Shown: positions 1 to 10,925, numbered from the stretch's first letter. The stretch is DNA of 64,000 bases from Balaenoptera acutorostrata (GCF_949987535.1 NC_080067.1:78021985-78085984), one strand, 5' to 3'. Made by a program: numbers and translations. The notes: generated from the letters alone by a model not told the origin.

Positions 1-380
1 TCCGATTTTAAGAGGGCACACACACAAAGATGGGAGGAGGGGCACAAAATCAAGGATGTGTATAGAATGCCACAAACTTTTAAGAATGTCAGAGGAAAGC
101 AAAAGCACACGAAAAGTTGAGGTTTCAAGGGTTGGGGAAGCTAAAGATAAATAACCAAGAAGATTCTTCTATGTGCAGAAGAACAGGGAAAGAGCAGGCA
201 TCATCCATTTCCAAGCCCATCGTATGGTTTGTTAAAACATTTAAAGTTAGCCTGCTAGTTAACACAATGCACATTTAGAAAATATAATTTTGTAAAGTTT
301 CCTACAATTGACAGAAAGAAAGCAGAATGCCTTTACTGCATTTTGCTTCCTCCTTCACCATTATGGACTTTTAAATTTAG
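1..380. other. Single-copy AT-rich sequence, no gene seen
   Basis: No open frame, RNA gene or recognisable repeat is seen here. The sequence is moderately AT-rich with scattered A runs. Confidence 0.5.
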
Positions 381-610
381 GATGACCATATGTCCTAGGC
401 TGCTTAGGATAGGCCCAGTTGTACCTGTGGCCTGAGGGAATTATTAATAGCATTCCATGTCATTCTCAGAAGTGTTCCCGTTTGAATACTGGACAAGATA
501 GGACAGAAATGGCTGCATAATTTACTAGCCCCAGTGCAAAATTAAAATGTGGAGGCCCTTGTTCAAAAAACAGGAAAGTGCTGTTAAAGGTACTAAAATA
601 TAAAACTTTT
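381..610 (+). repeat. Old short interspersed fragments, family uncertain
   Basis: Positions 381-510 begin with 'gatgaccatatgtcctagg' and end with 'ggacaagatagga'. This resembles the short palindromic 'GTGACCATATGTCC' mammalian DNA-element class, of which a better copy lies at 32027-32135. Positions 515-600 ('ccagtgcaaaattaaaatg', 'ggaggcccttgttcaaaa') look like a second ancient dispersed repeat. I cannot name either family. Confidence 0.35.
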
Positions 611-1189
611 CCCTTTCTTCTGCAGTCTCTCTTGACTTGTGGTGTTTTTTATTTTATGTTGTTCTAATTAAAATTTTTTTTCAATTGTTAACATGAATTT
701 TACCTTTCATCTTTATATTATGTAATGCAATATAAGAGCATTTAACTAGCATTTGGAACCACCAAAATTACACAATTCACATTTTGCAGTTTGTACGTGT
801 ATATTGATTCTATCTTACCAGAACAGAGGAAATGTTGCCAAAGCAGACGCAGCTGTTTTTATTTAACCTTTTGACATTCATACATTCTACCAACACTCTT
901 TACCTTTGGCTTATTGATGAGAAAGAAAGGATGGAAAGGAAAAGGAACTATGGGTTCTCCTCGCTTTCCCTTTCCTTCTGTGTCACAATATTCGGCATAA
1001 GTGATTGGCTGTAGGGAAGTAACTTGAGTAAGAAAGGATATGATAGGGTTCCATGGTCATTTGTGTTTCTTAAATTACCTTCCTCAGTGTACAAAGCAAG
1101 TTCTAGTTCTAAGGGAGAACGTAGCTTCTCAGATCTGTCATCACCCCACTGACTCGGTCATAGATATAACACACTTACCTCGTACTCAC
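611..1189. other. No gene seen; AT-rich single-copy sequence
   Basis: There is a 60-codon frame at 832-1014, but nothing supports it as coding: no family resemblance, no splice or promoter context, and it is short. No other feature is seen. Confidence 0.45.
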
Positions 1190-1448
1190 TTTGAGTCTGG
1201 CTGAACTCCATGCATTATGGATCCACTGGCATTCTGCACTCATGGGCTTTGTGAATGCTATATGCAAATGGAGGAGCAAGGAATGGTGGTGGACATCTCC
1301 TCTGTTCGCGTGCGGGCTCCAATGTCTCATCAGACTTCACTTGCAAAACACAAGTTCAAAGATAAAGTCAGGAATTTCAAGACAGCAATATGGAGCCTTA
1401 AACCATGATCATATGCCTGTGAAGTCCCTGGGTAAGATAAGGACTGTG

Positions 1449-1638
1449 TATGGTTTCTTGAACTTTAGCATGCATCAGAATCCTGTGGAGGGCTTGTTAG
1501 AGCACAGATTGTTGGGTACCACCCCCCAGAGTTTCTGATTGTAGATGGGGTGGGGCTCAAGAATTGGCATGTCTAACAAATTCCCAGGTGATGCTAATGC
1601 TGCTGGTCCTGGTCCTCGGACTACACTTGGAGCACCGC
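1449..1638 (+). mobile_element. MER5A-type hAT-Charlie non-autonomous DNA transposon
   Basis: The sequence follows the MER5A pattern closely: 'aactttagcatgcatcagaa', then 'ggagggcttgttagagcaca', 'cccagagtttctgattg', 'aacaaattcccaggtgatgc' and a degenerate terminal repeat 'ctacacttggagcaccgctc'. MER5 elements are fossils of hAT transposition older than the mammalian radiation. They carry no coding capacity. The open frames across it (1191-1538, 1564-1851) are incidental. Confidence 0.85.
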
Positions 1639-1647
1639 TCTTTAAGA

Positions 1648-1780
1648 GCAGTGAGTCTCACACCTGATTGTACATACCAGTCACCAGGGTACCTTGTTAA
1701 AATGCGGGCTCTGATTAAGCGGTTCTGTGGTGGGGCTGGTATTGCAGGTCTGTGGCCACACTTTGAGTGGCAAAGGTCTA
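1648..1780 (+). mobile_element. Second MER5-related hAT fragment directly downstream
   Basis: Ten bases after the MER5A copy comes a second, more decayed element in the same orientation. It keeps 'cagtcaccagggtaccttgtt', 'gattaagcggttctgtggtgggg' in degenerate form and the terminal 'ccacactttgagtggcaaagg'. It may be a separate MER5B-like insertion or a tandem arrangement. Family assignment is from memory. Confidence 0.6.
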
Positions 1781-2204
1781 GAGTACATAACAAGTACTAC
1801 TCCAGGAGGAAGACAAGCTGGAACTTGAAATGGGCTTTAAAGCACGGGTAGGAATTGCTTAAATGAAGATGAGCGCAGGATGCATTCCGGGCAGGACAAA
1901 GGGGACTATGCAAGGAGAGGAAGCGGGAACAGTGAGGAGAGGGATCTGGCCAGAGCAGGGGCAATTACTGGGACTAGGGAACTGGGGGTGGAGAAACCGG
2001 CCCAGCCAGAATGCAGAGGGTCCTCGGGGGTTGAATGTCCCCCCTAGAAGTGGCAGTTTTGGAGAATATGCCTGGATTACCAATCTCCCAAAGCAATTCT
2101 CCATACCCATTGTCATTAAACCCTGAACAGCCAGTCAAACTAGCAGTCCCCAAGGGACCAAATTCTCCAAGAGTTTAAGTTCTTTAGGGGGCATCCTATG
2201 TTGA

Positions 2205-2405
2205 GCTCTAAGGTAGCAGAGGCCTGAGTCAGGAGATCTGGCTTCAGGATCTGGCTTGGATGGGTGACTCTGGGTGAACCAGGCTTGTCCTGCTTCTCTG
2301 TAGGATTCCTCTATACCACAGGGTGGGGGTGGGGTGTGGGGGGTGGGGGGGTGAGTCTTAGATGATCTCTCAAGTCCCTTTAAACAAAAAGATTACATAA
2401 TTTTG
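2205..2405 (+). repeat. MIR SINE fragment split by a G-rich tract
   Basis: The left part ('gagtcaggagatctggcttc', 'gggtgactctgggtgaacc') and right part ('ttagatgatctctcaagtcc') match the core and tail of a MIR element. Between them at 2321-2353 lies a G-rich run with five or more G tracts, which could form a G-quadruplex. The run probably arose by slippage inside the old element. Confidence 0.55.
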
Positions 2406-2410
2406 GGAAT

Positions 2411-3057
2411 CTGCTCGTTCCACCCCTGCCAACACCCCTGCCATGAGGGTCTGCCCTAATCAAACCCTAGTATGCAGGGTCAGGGTTAAATAGAAGTGGG
2501 GGAAGTGGGCCTGGTGCTTTCCAGAGGAAGAAGAGCTTCATGGCACTCCTGTTCCTGATCTTGGTGTGTCTTTACAGGATTAGGCACTGAGTCCCCAGGG
2601 ACGGAGGCAGATCCAGCCCTCAAAGTAGCATTCTCAGGAAATTTACCTTGACCATTAAAATCTAAAGTAGATCCAGGTGTGACCAGGAAAAGGTGGCCGG
2701 TAGTATTGAAAACAAATCACCAAATGCAGGAAGCTGTGGACTAAAACGATGAAACACGCCCTGCAGCTTCTTCCCACCTCCCTCTCTGCTTACTGCGGCC
2801 CAGACTCAGGGTTTCCGGGGAGTTTCCAGTGCCCTGGGAGGGGACTGTTGCTTGGGTTTAACATGGGTGGGAGGAAAAGGAAGGTCATTGACCAATAAAT
2901 AAACATGATTCTAGCAACTTGTAGATATTAACTAAAACTATGCACAAAAGATCAGAAAATTTCTCTTTGAAGGCTGGATGTCGGAGTAGGTTTATCTCCG
3001 CTGCAAGAACAGAGAGAGGGCACCCCTGCTTCCATTTGGCTCTGTTCCTGTCATCAA
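2411..3057. other. Single-copy sequence, no gene seen
   Basis: No coding or RNA feature can be supported. A 243-codon minus-strand frame (2885-3616) runs through here, but its middle part is the antisense of the SINE at 3073-3379, so it is not taken as a gene. Confidence 0.5.
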
Positions 3058-3072
3058 GAAAAGGCTCCAGGG

Positions 3073-3379
3073 TTTCCCTGGTGGCGCAGTGGTTGAGAAT
3101 CTGCCTGCCGATGCAGGGGACACGGGTTCGAGCCCTGGTCTGGGAAGATCCCACATGCCACGGAGCGACTAGGCCCGTGAGCCACAACTGCTGAGCCTGC
3201 GCGTCCGGAGCCTGTGCTCCGCAACAAGAGAGGCCGCGATAGTGAGAGGCCCGCGTACCGCGATGAAGAGTGGCCCCCGTTCTCCGCAACTGGAGAAAGC
3301 CCTCGCACAGAAACGAAGACCCAACGCAGCCATAAATAAATAAATAAATAAATAAAATTAAAAAAAAAAAGAAAGAAAA
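3073..3379 (+). mobile_element. CHR-type tRNA-Glu SINE with 15-bp target-site duplication
   Basis: The element starts 'tttccctggtggcgcagtgg' and carries a pol III B box 'ggttcgagccc' at 3125-3135. It runs through the typical 'gcgcgtccggagcctgtgct' body and ends in (TAAA)n plus an A-rich tail. A perfect 15-bp duplication 'gaaaaggctccaggg' flanks it at 3058-3072 and 3380-3394. This shows insertion by L1-type target-primed reverse transcription. The body is full length. The form is the one common in cetacean genomes and is the best taxonomic clue in the window. Confidence 0.95.
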
Positions 3380-3394
3380 GAAAAGGCTCCAGGG

Positions 3395-5395
3395 CTCTCC
3401 CCCACCCCACAGGGAGGTGGGTAAGCCCACTTCTCTGAGGTTTTTAATTCCTGGGGTAATCCCTTCCTTCCGTGCCAGGTCGGGGGTGGGGAGAACCTTG
3501 CATCCAAACCTTTGATCTGGGTTGCAGCAACAGAGAAACACTTCTATAAAACTGTCAGGAAGATGGGAAGGGGCCTTGAAAGAGGGGTTGTAAATGGGCA
3601 GTTCACCTTTGATCATTCGCCCTAGTTTTTTTTATAGCCTAGGATTATGGTTTTAGAAGTGCCCTTCGTGTGTCCGCACAGGAACCATGTGACTTAAGAA
3701 CAATTAGATTATTCTAAAAGTTTAGAGAGATTGTGAACAAAGGACTTTCATTTTCATTAAAGAAAAAGAAAAAAAAAAAGACAAAGAAAACATCAGTCAA
3801 ACCATGAAGTTGATCCCAGAGCTAGTAATAGAGTAGAAACCCAGTCTGGTTTTTTCAGTGTAATAGGATACTCCCTGGCCTGGCAATTCCACTAAAATCT
3901 ATTAACTGACAAGAGTAGGAGATATATTTTTATTCCTCACTCCCCACCCCCCAGATAAAAGAAACAAAGCGTTTGCTGTCTGTCGTTGTTGGATTTTTAT
4001 TTCATGCTATTTAAAATGTCAGAAAAACAGAAACTTAGTCTTTTTTTCACTTCAGTATAAACAGATATTAGGGCTGACTGCTGATTTCCAATTAATTTCA
4101 TGTGTGTGGTCAAATACTTCATAGAAAAACTAATTCATCATGGCTGTGTCAGTCTGTGTGTGTTTCTATGAATGTCTCTCTGGCCTCCCACCCCAATACC
4201 ACATGAAGAGAAAGAAAGTTTACAATCTGTTCGGCTTCAAATCTGGTCCGTGAGACATTTCATCTTTGGCTAGGAAATATAAACAGCTTCATGTCAGTGT
4301 TTAGGGAAAGTTTGCGATTTTGGGGGGGAGGAAGAGACTTCTCAAATGTGGCCAGTTCTCAGCCCGTTAGCCACGGCCCTCCTGCCTGCTCCCTGAGCCC
4401 TCCTCTCCCAGGCAGCATGACTGTGAGGTCCCCGAACCACACTGGTGGCTGCACCCCAGGAACACCCCATTTCCTGCGGCAGCCCTGGCTTCCCCTGCTT
4501 GTGCATCAGCTGGGAGGCAAAAGCCCTGTCTCTGTGGAGCTGGCAGGTTTGCCTGGCATTCACCACACCTAAGCTGCTACCCAGACCCAATCCAGGCCAC
4601 TGGGGTCATGGGGAACAATCTCTTCCCCTCTAACCTTTGTTATACAGCTCTAGCTGCCTACCTCCTTCTCCAGCACCCTTGACTCCTTAGGATGGAAGCG
4701 GAATCCACTATTCCATTGGCCGGTACTGAGCCATGACCCAACACAGGGCTTCTACCTTTTCTGCAGCAGGTCTAGCCCTAATTATAGAATTACCCAACGC
4801 ATCATCGTCCCTAAGAGGGGACAGCAGGCATCTGGTGGACAGTTAGGACGGTCTTCCTTGCAGTGAGAGAGCCGCGGAGTTAGATGCTGTCATCATTCCT
4901 GCACAAGGCCCTGACATCTGCATGGGAGGCCCCAGAGCTGGGAAAGTGGACACCAGCCTCTTGTAGTTGGACACAAACTACAACCTCAGAGCAGAGCCCT
5001 GAAGACTGATTGATGGATGATGTGAATGGCAAGGGATGGGGTCCTCTTTAAGGGAGCTGATCAGGGAAGTCCTCGTAAAGAAAAATATTTAAAACTTCAG
5101 ATATTCCATATTTGAATGATTTCTCTTCTTCCCTATCCTCAGCTACACACACACACAGACATACACACCACAATTTCTTCTTTGCCTCATGATTATCAAC
5201 AAGCGCCAGAGATTTTTTTCTTGCTTCTGCCCAGTAATGCATAGTTTCCTAGGGTGCAAATGACAAGGAAATATGTGAGTTCCAGATGTTTTCATATGTA
5301 CTGAAATATTCAATGCCTGGGTCTTTATGACCCCAAAATATCTCATCAGAGTAGTCAAAACCTCAGACAGTTTGAGACAAATCCATCTAAGTATT
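3395..5395. other. Two kilobases of single-copy sequence, no gene seen
   Basis: I see purine-rich stretches (3760-3790), a short CA run near 5145-5160 and moderately GC-rich DNA at 4340-4640. The overlapping short frames at 4291-4633 lie in this GC-rich stretch and have no recognisable product. Confidence 0.45.
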
Positions 5396-5397
5396 CA

Positions 5398-5500
5398 CGT
5401 ATTCATTTATTCATCCAACAAATAAGTACTGAGTGTCTTGCATGTGGAAAACAGGAACCACCCAGGGAACACAGAGGAGAACAAGACATAGACAGTTGTT
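5398..5500 (+). repeat. Ancient dispersed repeat fragment ('attcatttattcatccaaca')
   Basis: The opening, followed by 'aaataagtactgagtgtctt', is a very common old mammalian repeat motif. Similar decayed copies are at 21530-21760, 21885-21990, 55380-55500 and 61190-61230. I cannot assign a family without a search. Confidence 0.4.
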
Positions 5501-6555
5501 TGGTGATATGTAGATGAGCCCTTGGTGGATTCATCAGACTTCTCCTTGCCATTGCTTCAGCTCCTTAAAGAGCCTCTTTCAAGTTCTCGGTTCGGATGCA
5601 GATCTGTCTATCAGCCCGTGTGTGGTACACACTGTTTGGGCTGCTTGGAGATTGGAGATTGGGCATCGTTTCTGCTCACTCTCATCGAGACAGGATCTAT
5701 GTGCATGTTGTAATTTTATGTTCTTTCTGCTGGAGGTTATTGGTTACCTTAAGCCTGTGGCTGGGAGAGTGGGTTCCAAGATGGCAGGCTCTCAAAGGGC
5801 CAGTAGTGATTGACAATGGGAAGGCCAGAGGGTCCAGTCCCGTGGGGAAGAGAACAGTAAGGTAAGTTAGAAAAAGTGAGTGCTTTTTAGAGGCAACTGT
5901 TTCTACTGTGTCCAGACTCCCCTGGGCTTAACAGAAGCGGAAACTGGAGCCCTGTTAGGTCTGCCGTAGGAGAAGGTATTGTGCCAGAAATCTACGACAG
6001 GATAGAGGAGTTGGGAATGGGCTATGTGCTGAGCCCCATTCTAAGGGGAGCAGACTTCCCAAGTGCAGGAGACAAAGCTGAGTATAAACTGGAGGGTGAG
6101 GCTGGACAAGGGGCACAGAAGAAAAAGCCTTCTATCCGAGGTCCCTCAAGCCTGGGGGCTCAGTGGGATCAGCCTCTCAGGTTCTCACCCAGGAGCATCT
6201 TAAAGGCCGTGAGCTGCCGTTGACCGTTCTCAATCTCTCTGACTTGGAAACCTGGAATCCTTACCCAGGGATCTTTTCACAGCTTTCCACCATTAGCAAT
6301 TCCTCAGATCTGTATACTCTTCAGCAGCTGACCAAGGGCCAGCCCCTGGAGGACTTGGGAACACAAAGGGATTCCAGGGTCCCTCATCCTTATCCATGGA
6401 AAACCTAACGTGTAGATGCCACCTTAAATCCCAGAGAAAAACTCTGTCACAGGATTCACAAGAAAGATTAGTACATCCTTATGAATTATGCATTTCATTG
6501 TTTTGTCTTGGTTTTGTGTTTGCTTTTTTTGCATTATATTTTTATTGGGAGGGGG
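5501..6555. other. Single-copy sequence, no gene seen
   Basis: Several frames of 60-100 codons overlap here (5514-6408), but none shows a domain, signal peptide or repeat signature. They are treated as chance. Confidence 0.4.
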
Positions 6556-6559
6556 TCAA

Positions 6560-6852
6560 GAAATACTTGTTAATCCTAACCTGCCTGACAAACTCTTATT
6601 CCCCTCCTCCTTCCCACAGCCCTCCACTTCTAAGTGAAGTCTTCCTCACTCCTCCCTAATCCTTAAAACTTACTTCCTTCCCATCACAGCCCCTCACTGC
6701 ATTGGAAACTTGGAAATGTCTTCTCCTACACAACACTATCAGCTCCCTGGTGGTGGACACACTGACTTGTTTTTCTTTCATGTCTCTCTGTGCCTGGCAC
6801 TTCACCCAGCACAGAGCTCCATTAAATGTTTGCTGGACCAGTGAATGAAAGA
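6560..6852 (+). repeat. L2 LINE 3' end
   Basis: The order of motifs fits the 3' end of an L2 element: C/T-rich segment with 'cctcactcctccctaatcc', then 'tgcctggcacttcacccagc' and 'attaaatgtttgctgga' followed by 'gaatgaa'. L2 is an ancient, inactive mammalian LINE. No protein-coding remainder is visible. Confidence 0.7.
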
Positions 6853-6854
6853 GG

Positions 6855-7880
6855 GGATGAATGAAGGCATATAAAGCTGCATCTGATACGGACGTCAGAT
6901 GACTGGGCAGACACTGACGACCAGGCTGGCATCAATGTGCCTCCTTTGTGCTGGGAGGACATCACTGCTGCTGGCTCACCTCCCTCCCAGCCAGAAAGGC
7001 TTCTTTGCCTTGGGCTTGCCCTGGTGGCTGTGGGTCCCCCTGCATTTTCAGGACCTTGACAAGCACAGAATGAATGCTCCTTCGGGTGGCACCCTCATCA
7101 GGTTACATTCCAATTGCCTTCTCCCCCAAAACTTAAATTGTCTCTTCTTGCTCCTGAGGTATAATAATCCCTGCAACAGATTGTTTCCTGTTCTATAAAA
7201 CGACTCCCTTCTGCTCGCCACATCCCCACCATGGCATTACCTTCTCTCAGTGTTTTCTACAGTCCCCTCTTGGGGTCCAGCTTACTTTTCAAACAGGAGC
7301 TTCCTTGTCCCTGAGCACAGATTCCCCACTGACACTGGAACCCCTTGCCTGGCATCTGGCAGGTCTCAGCCTCAACTCAGCATCCCTTGGCTTTGTAGAC
7401 AGATGATAGAAGAGGAAGGTCAACCCTGTCTTCTCACGTGCAGTCCTCTCCCTGCCACCTTCCCAGGACCTCAGCTCCAGGATTGTTTAGCCTTGGTAGT
7501 TTCTTTATCTAATTTCCCAGCAAACTTGGACTAGACAATTGGAGATTCAGTTAGAGAGTGGGGCATTCTGCATGCTGTCCCAGGGAGATTCACCATTCCC
7601 AGACCCCCCTCTTAGCGAATTACTGGTGTCTAGGAGGGCACCAGTCACTTGTGGTTGCCCAGCAAGGAGAAACAGTAGTGGAGTGGGGTGGGTGGGTGAG
7701 AGGTGTGGGACAAGGTAAAGAAAGAAGACTCTAGGGTGGGTGGGAACCAGCCCACCAGAGGTGGGTCACCTCTGCAAAGCCATAGGCATGTAGGCCCTGG
7801 AGCGGTAGGGTCCTACCCAGAGCTAATATTGAAGGAAGCATGTTCTGGGAGGGACTGAGATGATAACACATGCACGTTTG
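6855..7880. other. Single-copy sequence, no gene seen
   Basis: Frames of 94-99 codons at 6899-7198 and 7250-7534 have no recognisable features. Nothing else is seen before the CA repeat. Confidence 0.4.
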
Positions 7881-7881
7881 C

Positions 7882-7889
7882 ATGTGTGT

Positions 7890-7928
<39 letters not shown>
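7882..7928. repeat. (TG)n-(CA)n microsatellite with dyad symmetry
   Basis: A short 'tgtgtgtgcgcacacaca' palindrome passes into a (CA)n run of about 18 units. The alternating purine-pyrimidine pattern is of the Z-DNA-prone type. The minus-strand frames here (7731-8019) encode only low-complexity Cys-Val repeats. Confidence 0.95.
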
Positions 7929-7929
<1 letters not shown>

Positions 7930-8100
7930 CATCAAACAGTATCCTCTGAATCTACCCCAGGCTAGAAACCCAAATGGGACTGAGGTATTTGGGTTGGGTG
8001 TCCTGTAAATTGTGCCCACTCAGTCAGTGTAGGCACTAGGACTAGGCACTGGTTACATTAGGAAGGAAATCAGGTTAATAGGCTACGGCTTAGGGCAACA

Positions 8101-8390
8101 CTACACAAGGAAAGTGCTGGATAGTAATTTGCTTCTAGATTCACTTTCCCCTTCTCCACTCTGCTTTCTGCACTGACAGAGGACCACAGCCACACGAGCT
8201 ACACGAGGAAAGTGCCGGATAGTAATTTGCTTCTAGATTCACTTTCCCCTTCTCCACTCTGCTTTCTGCACTGACAGAGGACCACAGCCACACGAGCTAC
8301 ACGAGGAAAGTGCCGGATAGTAATTTGCTTCTAGATTCACTTTCCCCTTCTCCACTCTGCTTTCTGCACTGACAGAGGACCGCAGCCACA
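8101..8390. repeat. 98-bp unit in three tandem copies
   Basis: The unit begins 'ctacacgaggaaagtgccgg' and recurs at 8101, 8199 and 8297, an exact period of 98 bp. The third copy breaks off at about 8390. Copies two and three are nearly identical; copy one differs at a few sites ('acaagg' for 'acgagg', 'gctgg' for 'gccgg'). Each unit holds an 8-bp inverted repeat, 'ggaaagtg' and 'cactttcc', about 25 bases apart. No family is recognised, so this appears to be a local amplification of single-copy sequence. Confidence 0.95.
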
Positions 8391-8414
8391 GGGGTTCCCT
8401 GTCCTCTGGCTTTT

Positions 8415-8718
8415 TTTTTTTTTTTTTTTAAACTTTGGGTTTATTTACTTATTTATGGCTGTGTTGGGTCTTCGTTTCTGTGCGAGGGCTTTCTCTAGTT
8501 GGGGCAAGCGGGGGCCACTCTTCATCGCGATGCGTGGGCCTCTCACTATCGCGGCCTCTCTTGTTGCAGAGCACAGGCTCCAGACGCGCAGGCTCAGTAG
8601 TTGTGGCTCACGGGCCTAGTTGCTCCGCGGCGTGTGGGATCTTCCCAGACCAGGGCTCGAACCCGTGTCCCCTGCACTGGCAGGCAGATTCTCAACCACT
8701 GCGCCACCAGGGAAGCCC
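8415..8718 (-). mobile_element. CHR-type SINE, minus strand, 13-bp target-site duplication
   Basis: Read on the minus strand it has the same head, B box and (TAAA)n tail as the copy at 3073. It begins on the plus strand with a long T run. The duplication 'tcctctggctttt' is at 8402-8414 and 8719-8731. It inserted 11 bp beyond the end of the 98-bp tandem repeat. Plus-strand frames at 8435-8830 are antisense SINE sequence, not a gene. Confidence 0.95.
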
Positions 8719-8834
8719 TCCTCTGGCTTTTGATTGGTTTCAGCCGATGGAGAACCTCAACGTTAGAGGGAAGGAAGGGAGGGATGTCAGGTATTTATTC
8801 CCCCAGCTCCATCCTATGACATGGCCTTAGTCTG

Positions 8835-9106
8835 GCTGTTTCCTTCCTTTCAATGCATCCCAACTCTGCACAGCTCTCTTTCCTGGTTCTGGGAACCTCT
8901 CTCTCTCCTTATCCCATCAGACTTAGGGAGAGTAGCAGCTCTGCTCTGTTAGCCCTGGGTTTCTAAACTGACCTTTGTGGTTGTCCCATACTCCAACTTT
9001 ATCTTTGTTATTAGTTAACCCCTTTATAAATAAAACCTCCTTGAATTATCCTAATTTGACTGTGCTGTGTGTCCCCTGTTAGAACCCTGACTGATACAGA
9101 TGGAAA
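8835..9106 (+). repeat. ERV LTR-like 3' part
   Basis: The end of this segment, with 'tataaataaaacctccttga' (AATAAA signal) then 'cctgactgatacagatg', is the usual 3' end of a class of old mammalian LTR-type repeats. The exact family and 5' border are uncertain, and no internal retroviral sequence follows it. Confidence 0.45.
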
Positions 9107-9109
9107 ATC

Positions 9110-9860
9110 GTATTTCAGTAAGATCCCCATTTTGTTTAAAAAAGAAATAGGAGCTCAGCTGAGCTGGAAGAAAGAGCAGTCAGGTGTGGGAATAGCTGAT
9201 TGAAGCAACAATGAGCCAAAATGAAAGTAACAGTGAAGCCTTTAATCACTTGCTGTGATAGTATAAGCAGGAGGCTAAATCCGAGAAGCCGCTGACTCCC
9301 TCCTGTTTCATTTTCTCCGTGAAACGACACCTTGGTGTAGGGCCGTGTGGATCGGCGCTGCTGTGGGGTGACCTCAGTGTTGAAGGGGTTCTGAGTAAGA
9401 GGCTCTGGCAGCTTGACAGACCCGGGAGTGGGTGGGGCGGCGGAGGACCGAGAATGGAGAAGTGCTGGGTACTGAGTCCCAGTGGGGAGAAACAGCAAGG
9501 TCCTCCCACCTCCCTTCATACAGAGGTCTCAGCAGAGGTGCCTGGAGGACCTCTGCCCAACCCCTCAGATAAAGAGACCCAGGCATGAAGACACCAGGGA
9601 TAGGGATGTAAATATGTGAAGGGCTTGACTGGCCAGGGAGCCTGAGACTAGGCTGCGACTCTCTCCAGAGACTGTTTTGCCCAGGCTGTGCGCCGAGGCC
9701 AGTGCAGGGAGGGCAGCTTTCCTGGTGTGGCTGCCAGGGAAAGCCTTACCTGGGATCAGGCCTGGAAAATCACACGGGTTTGTAAGCAGGAGCTGGACTC
9801 CTCAACTGTATAAACACACACAATGGATGAAATACACCAAAATACTAGCAGTGTTTTCTC
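9110..9860. other. Single-copy sequence, no gene seen
   Basis: Overlapping frames on both strands at 9136-9588 (up to 127 codons) reflect moderately GC-rich sequence. No domain or motif is recognisable. Confidence 0.4.
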
Positions 9861-9863
9861 TAG

Positions 9864-10168
9864 ACCTAGCTGTCTAATAGAAATGTAACATGAGTCACAT
9901 ACGTCATTTTAAGGTTTTTAGTAGATACATTAAGAACAGGTGAAATTAATTTTAATAATATATTTTGTTTAATCTAATGTGTCTAAAATATAATGTCAAA
10001 CACTTAAGTGTTTAATGATAGACTTTATACTCCATTTTTTTTTGATACTGAATCTTCAAAATCCAGGGTGTATATTACACCTATAGCACATCTCAATTCA
10101 GATTTTCACATTTCAAGTGCTCATGGCAACATGTGGCTAGTGCTGCCGTATTAGATGGCACTGCTCTA
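9864..10168 (+). mobile_element. MER3-like hAT DNA transposon, about 300 bp
   Basis: The ends are a degenerate inverted pair: 'agctgtctaatag' on the left and 'gtattagatggcactgctct' on the right. Inner motifs include 'cacatttcaagtgctcatgg' and 'caacatgtggctagtgctgc'. These belong to the family with 'CAGTGCTGTCCAATAG' termini, of which a shorter MER3 copy is at 49450-49655. The interior is AT-rich and non-coding. Confidence 0.65.
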
Positions 10169-10513
10169 GGTGATGGGATTGCAGATTCTTAAAAAGTATT
10201 TTCCAAGTTTTCTACCACAAACGTGTTTTAAATTTTATTTTATAAACCTCCAATCTATAAATGTTATCACATCTGGTTTTGTTTATTTTCAATTTTCTTT
10301 TAGTAAATGTTTCCTCTTAAAATGGATCGTTTCCACTGAGGGGATCATTTCCTACCATATAGCAGCAAATTTTAAAATAACAGATTATACTATTTCTGGA
10401 CAGCAGTAACATGAACAGCGAAGAACTTCCAAGAGATACCTGTGAGTAAGCAATTCAAAAAATGTCTTCTTAAGTCACTTTATGGTGCAAGTATTTGTAA
10501 ACATAAAATACAC
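10169..10513. other. AT-rich single-copy sequence, no gene seen
   Basis: Nothing is recognised apart from a 79-codon frame (10170-10409) caused by T-rich codons. Confidence 0.4.
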
Positions 10514-10925
10514 TGTTGGGCTGCACCCCACAGGCTTGTGAGCCTTGTAGTTGCCCAGCCTCGAGACCAAAGAAAGAGCCTGGAGACAGCGACAGAGACA
10601 CCAATGATTTATTGGACATGGGATCTTACACAAAGGGTCCTGGAGCAACACCCCACTGTGTGCAGCAGATAGTGGGCAGAACATGGCAACAACCTCCCCC
10701 ACTCAGGGAAGAAGGAGGCTACCATTTATAGGGGGAATTGATGTCAGGTGGGCTCATCAGTTACCAGGGGCTAATTAAACCCTATGTAATTAAGAGGATT
10801 GGATAGTCATGTGAGCGAAGCAGGAACTGGTTGAGCAGCGGATGTACAGAGAGCAAGAGAACAGTCATCTTGAATGGGTTGACCATACATACATGTATGT
10901 ATAAACGTCTATGTTGTCTGTTACA
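10514..10925 (-). mobile_element. Solo LTR of an endogenous retrovirus, minus strand
   Basis: Read on the minus strand the segment starts TGTAACAG and ends GCCCAACA, the expected TG...CA ends. It has a TATAAA box at about 10730-10725 and, about 115 bases on, an AATAAA signal (plus-strand 'tttatt' at 10608-10613). A stretch of about 95 bases to the end would be the end of R and U5. No primer-binding site or gag/pol sequence adjoins it, so it looks like a solo LTR left by recombination. I could not see a convincing target-site duplication, so the borders may be off by some bases. Class is unassigned. Confidence 0.7.

Noticed and set aside
3073..3160. Possible tRNA gene from A and B box
   Set aside because: The boxes belong to the tRNA-derived head of the SINE; no cloverleaf-forming tRNA of about 73 bases with acceptor pairing is present.
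2885..3616. 243-codon minus-strand open frame
   Set aside because: Its middle part is the antisense of the CHR SINE at 3073-3379; similar frames recur in every minus-oriented reading of this SINE.
7731..8019. Cys-Val repeat peptides
   Set aside because: Translation of the (CA)n microsatellite.
8101..8390. CRISPR-like array
   Set aside because: The 98-bp units are contiguous with no spacers, and the DNA is mammalian.
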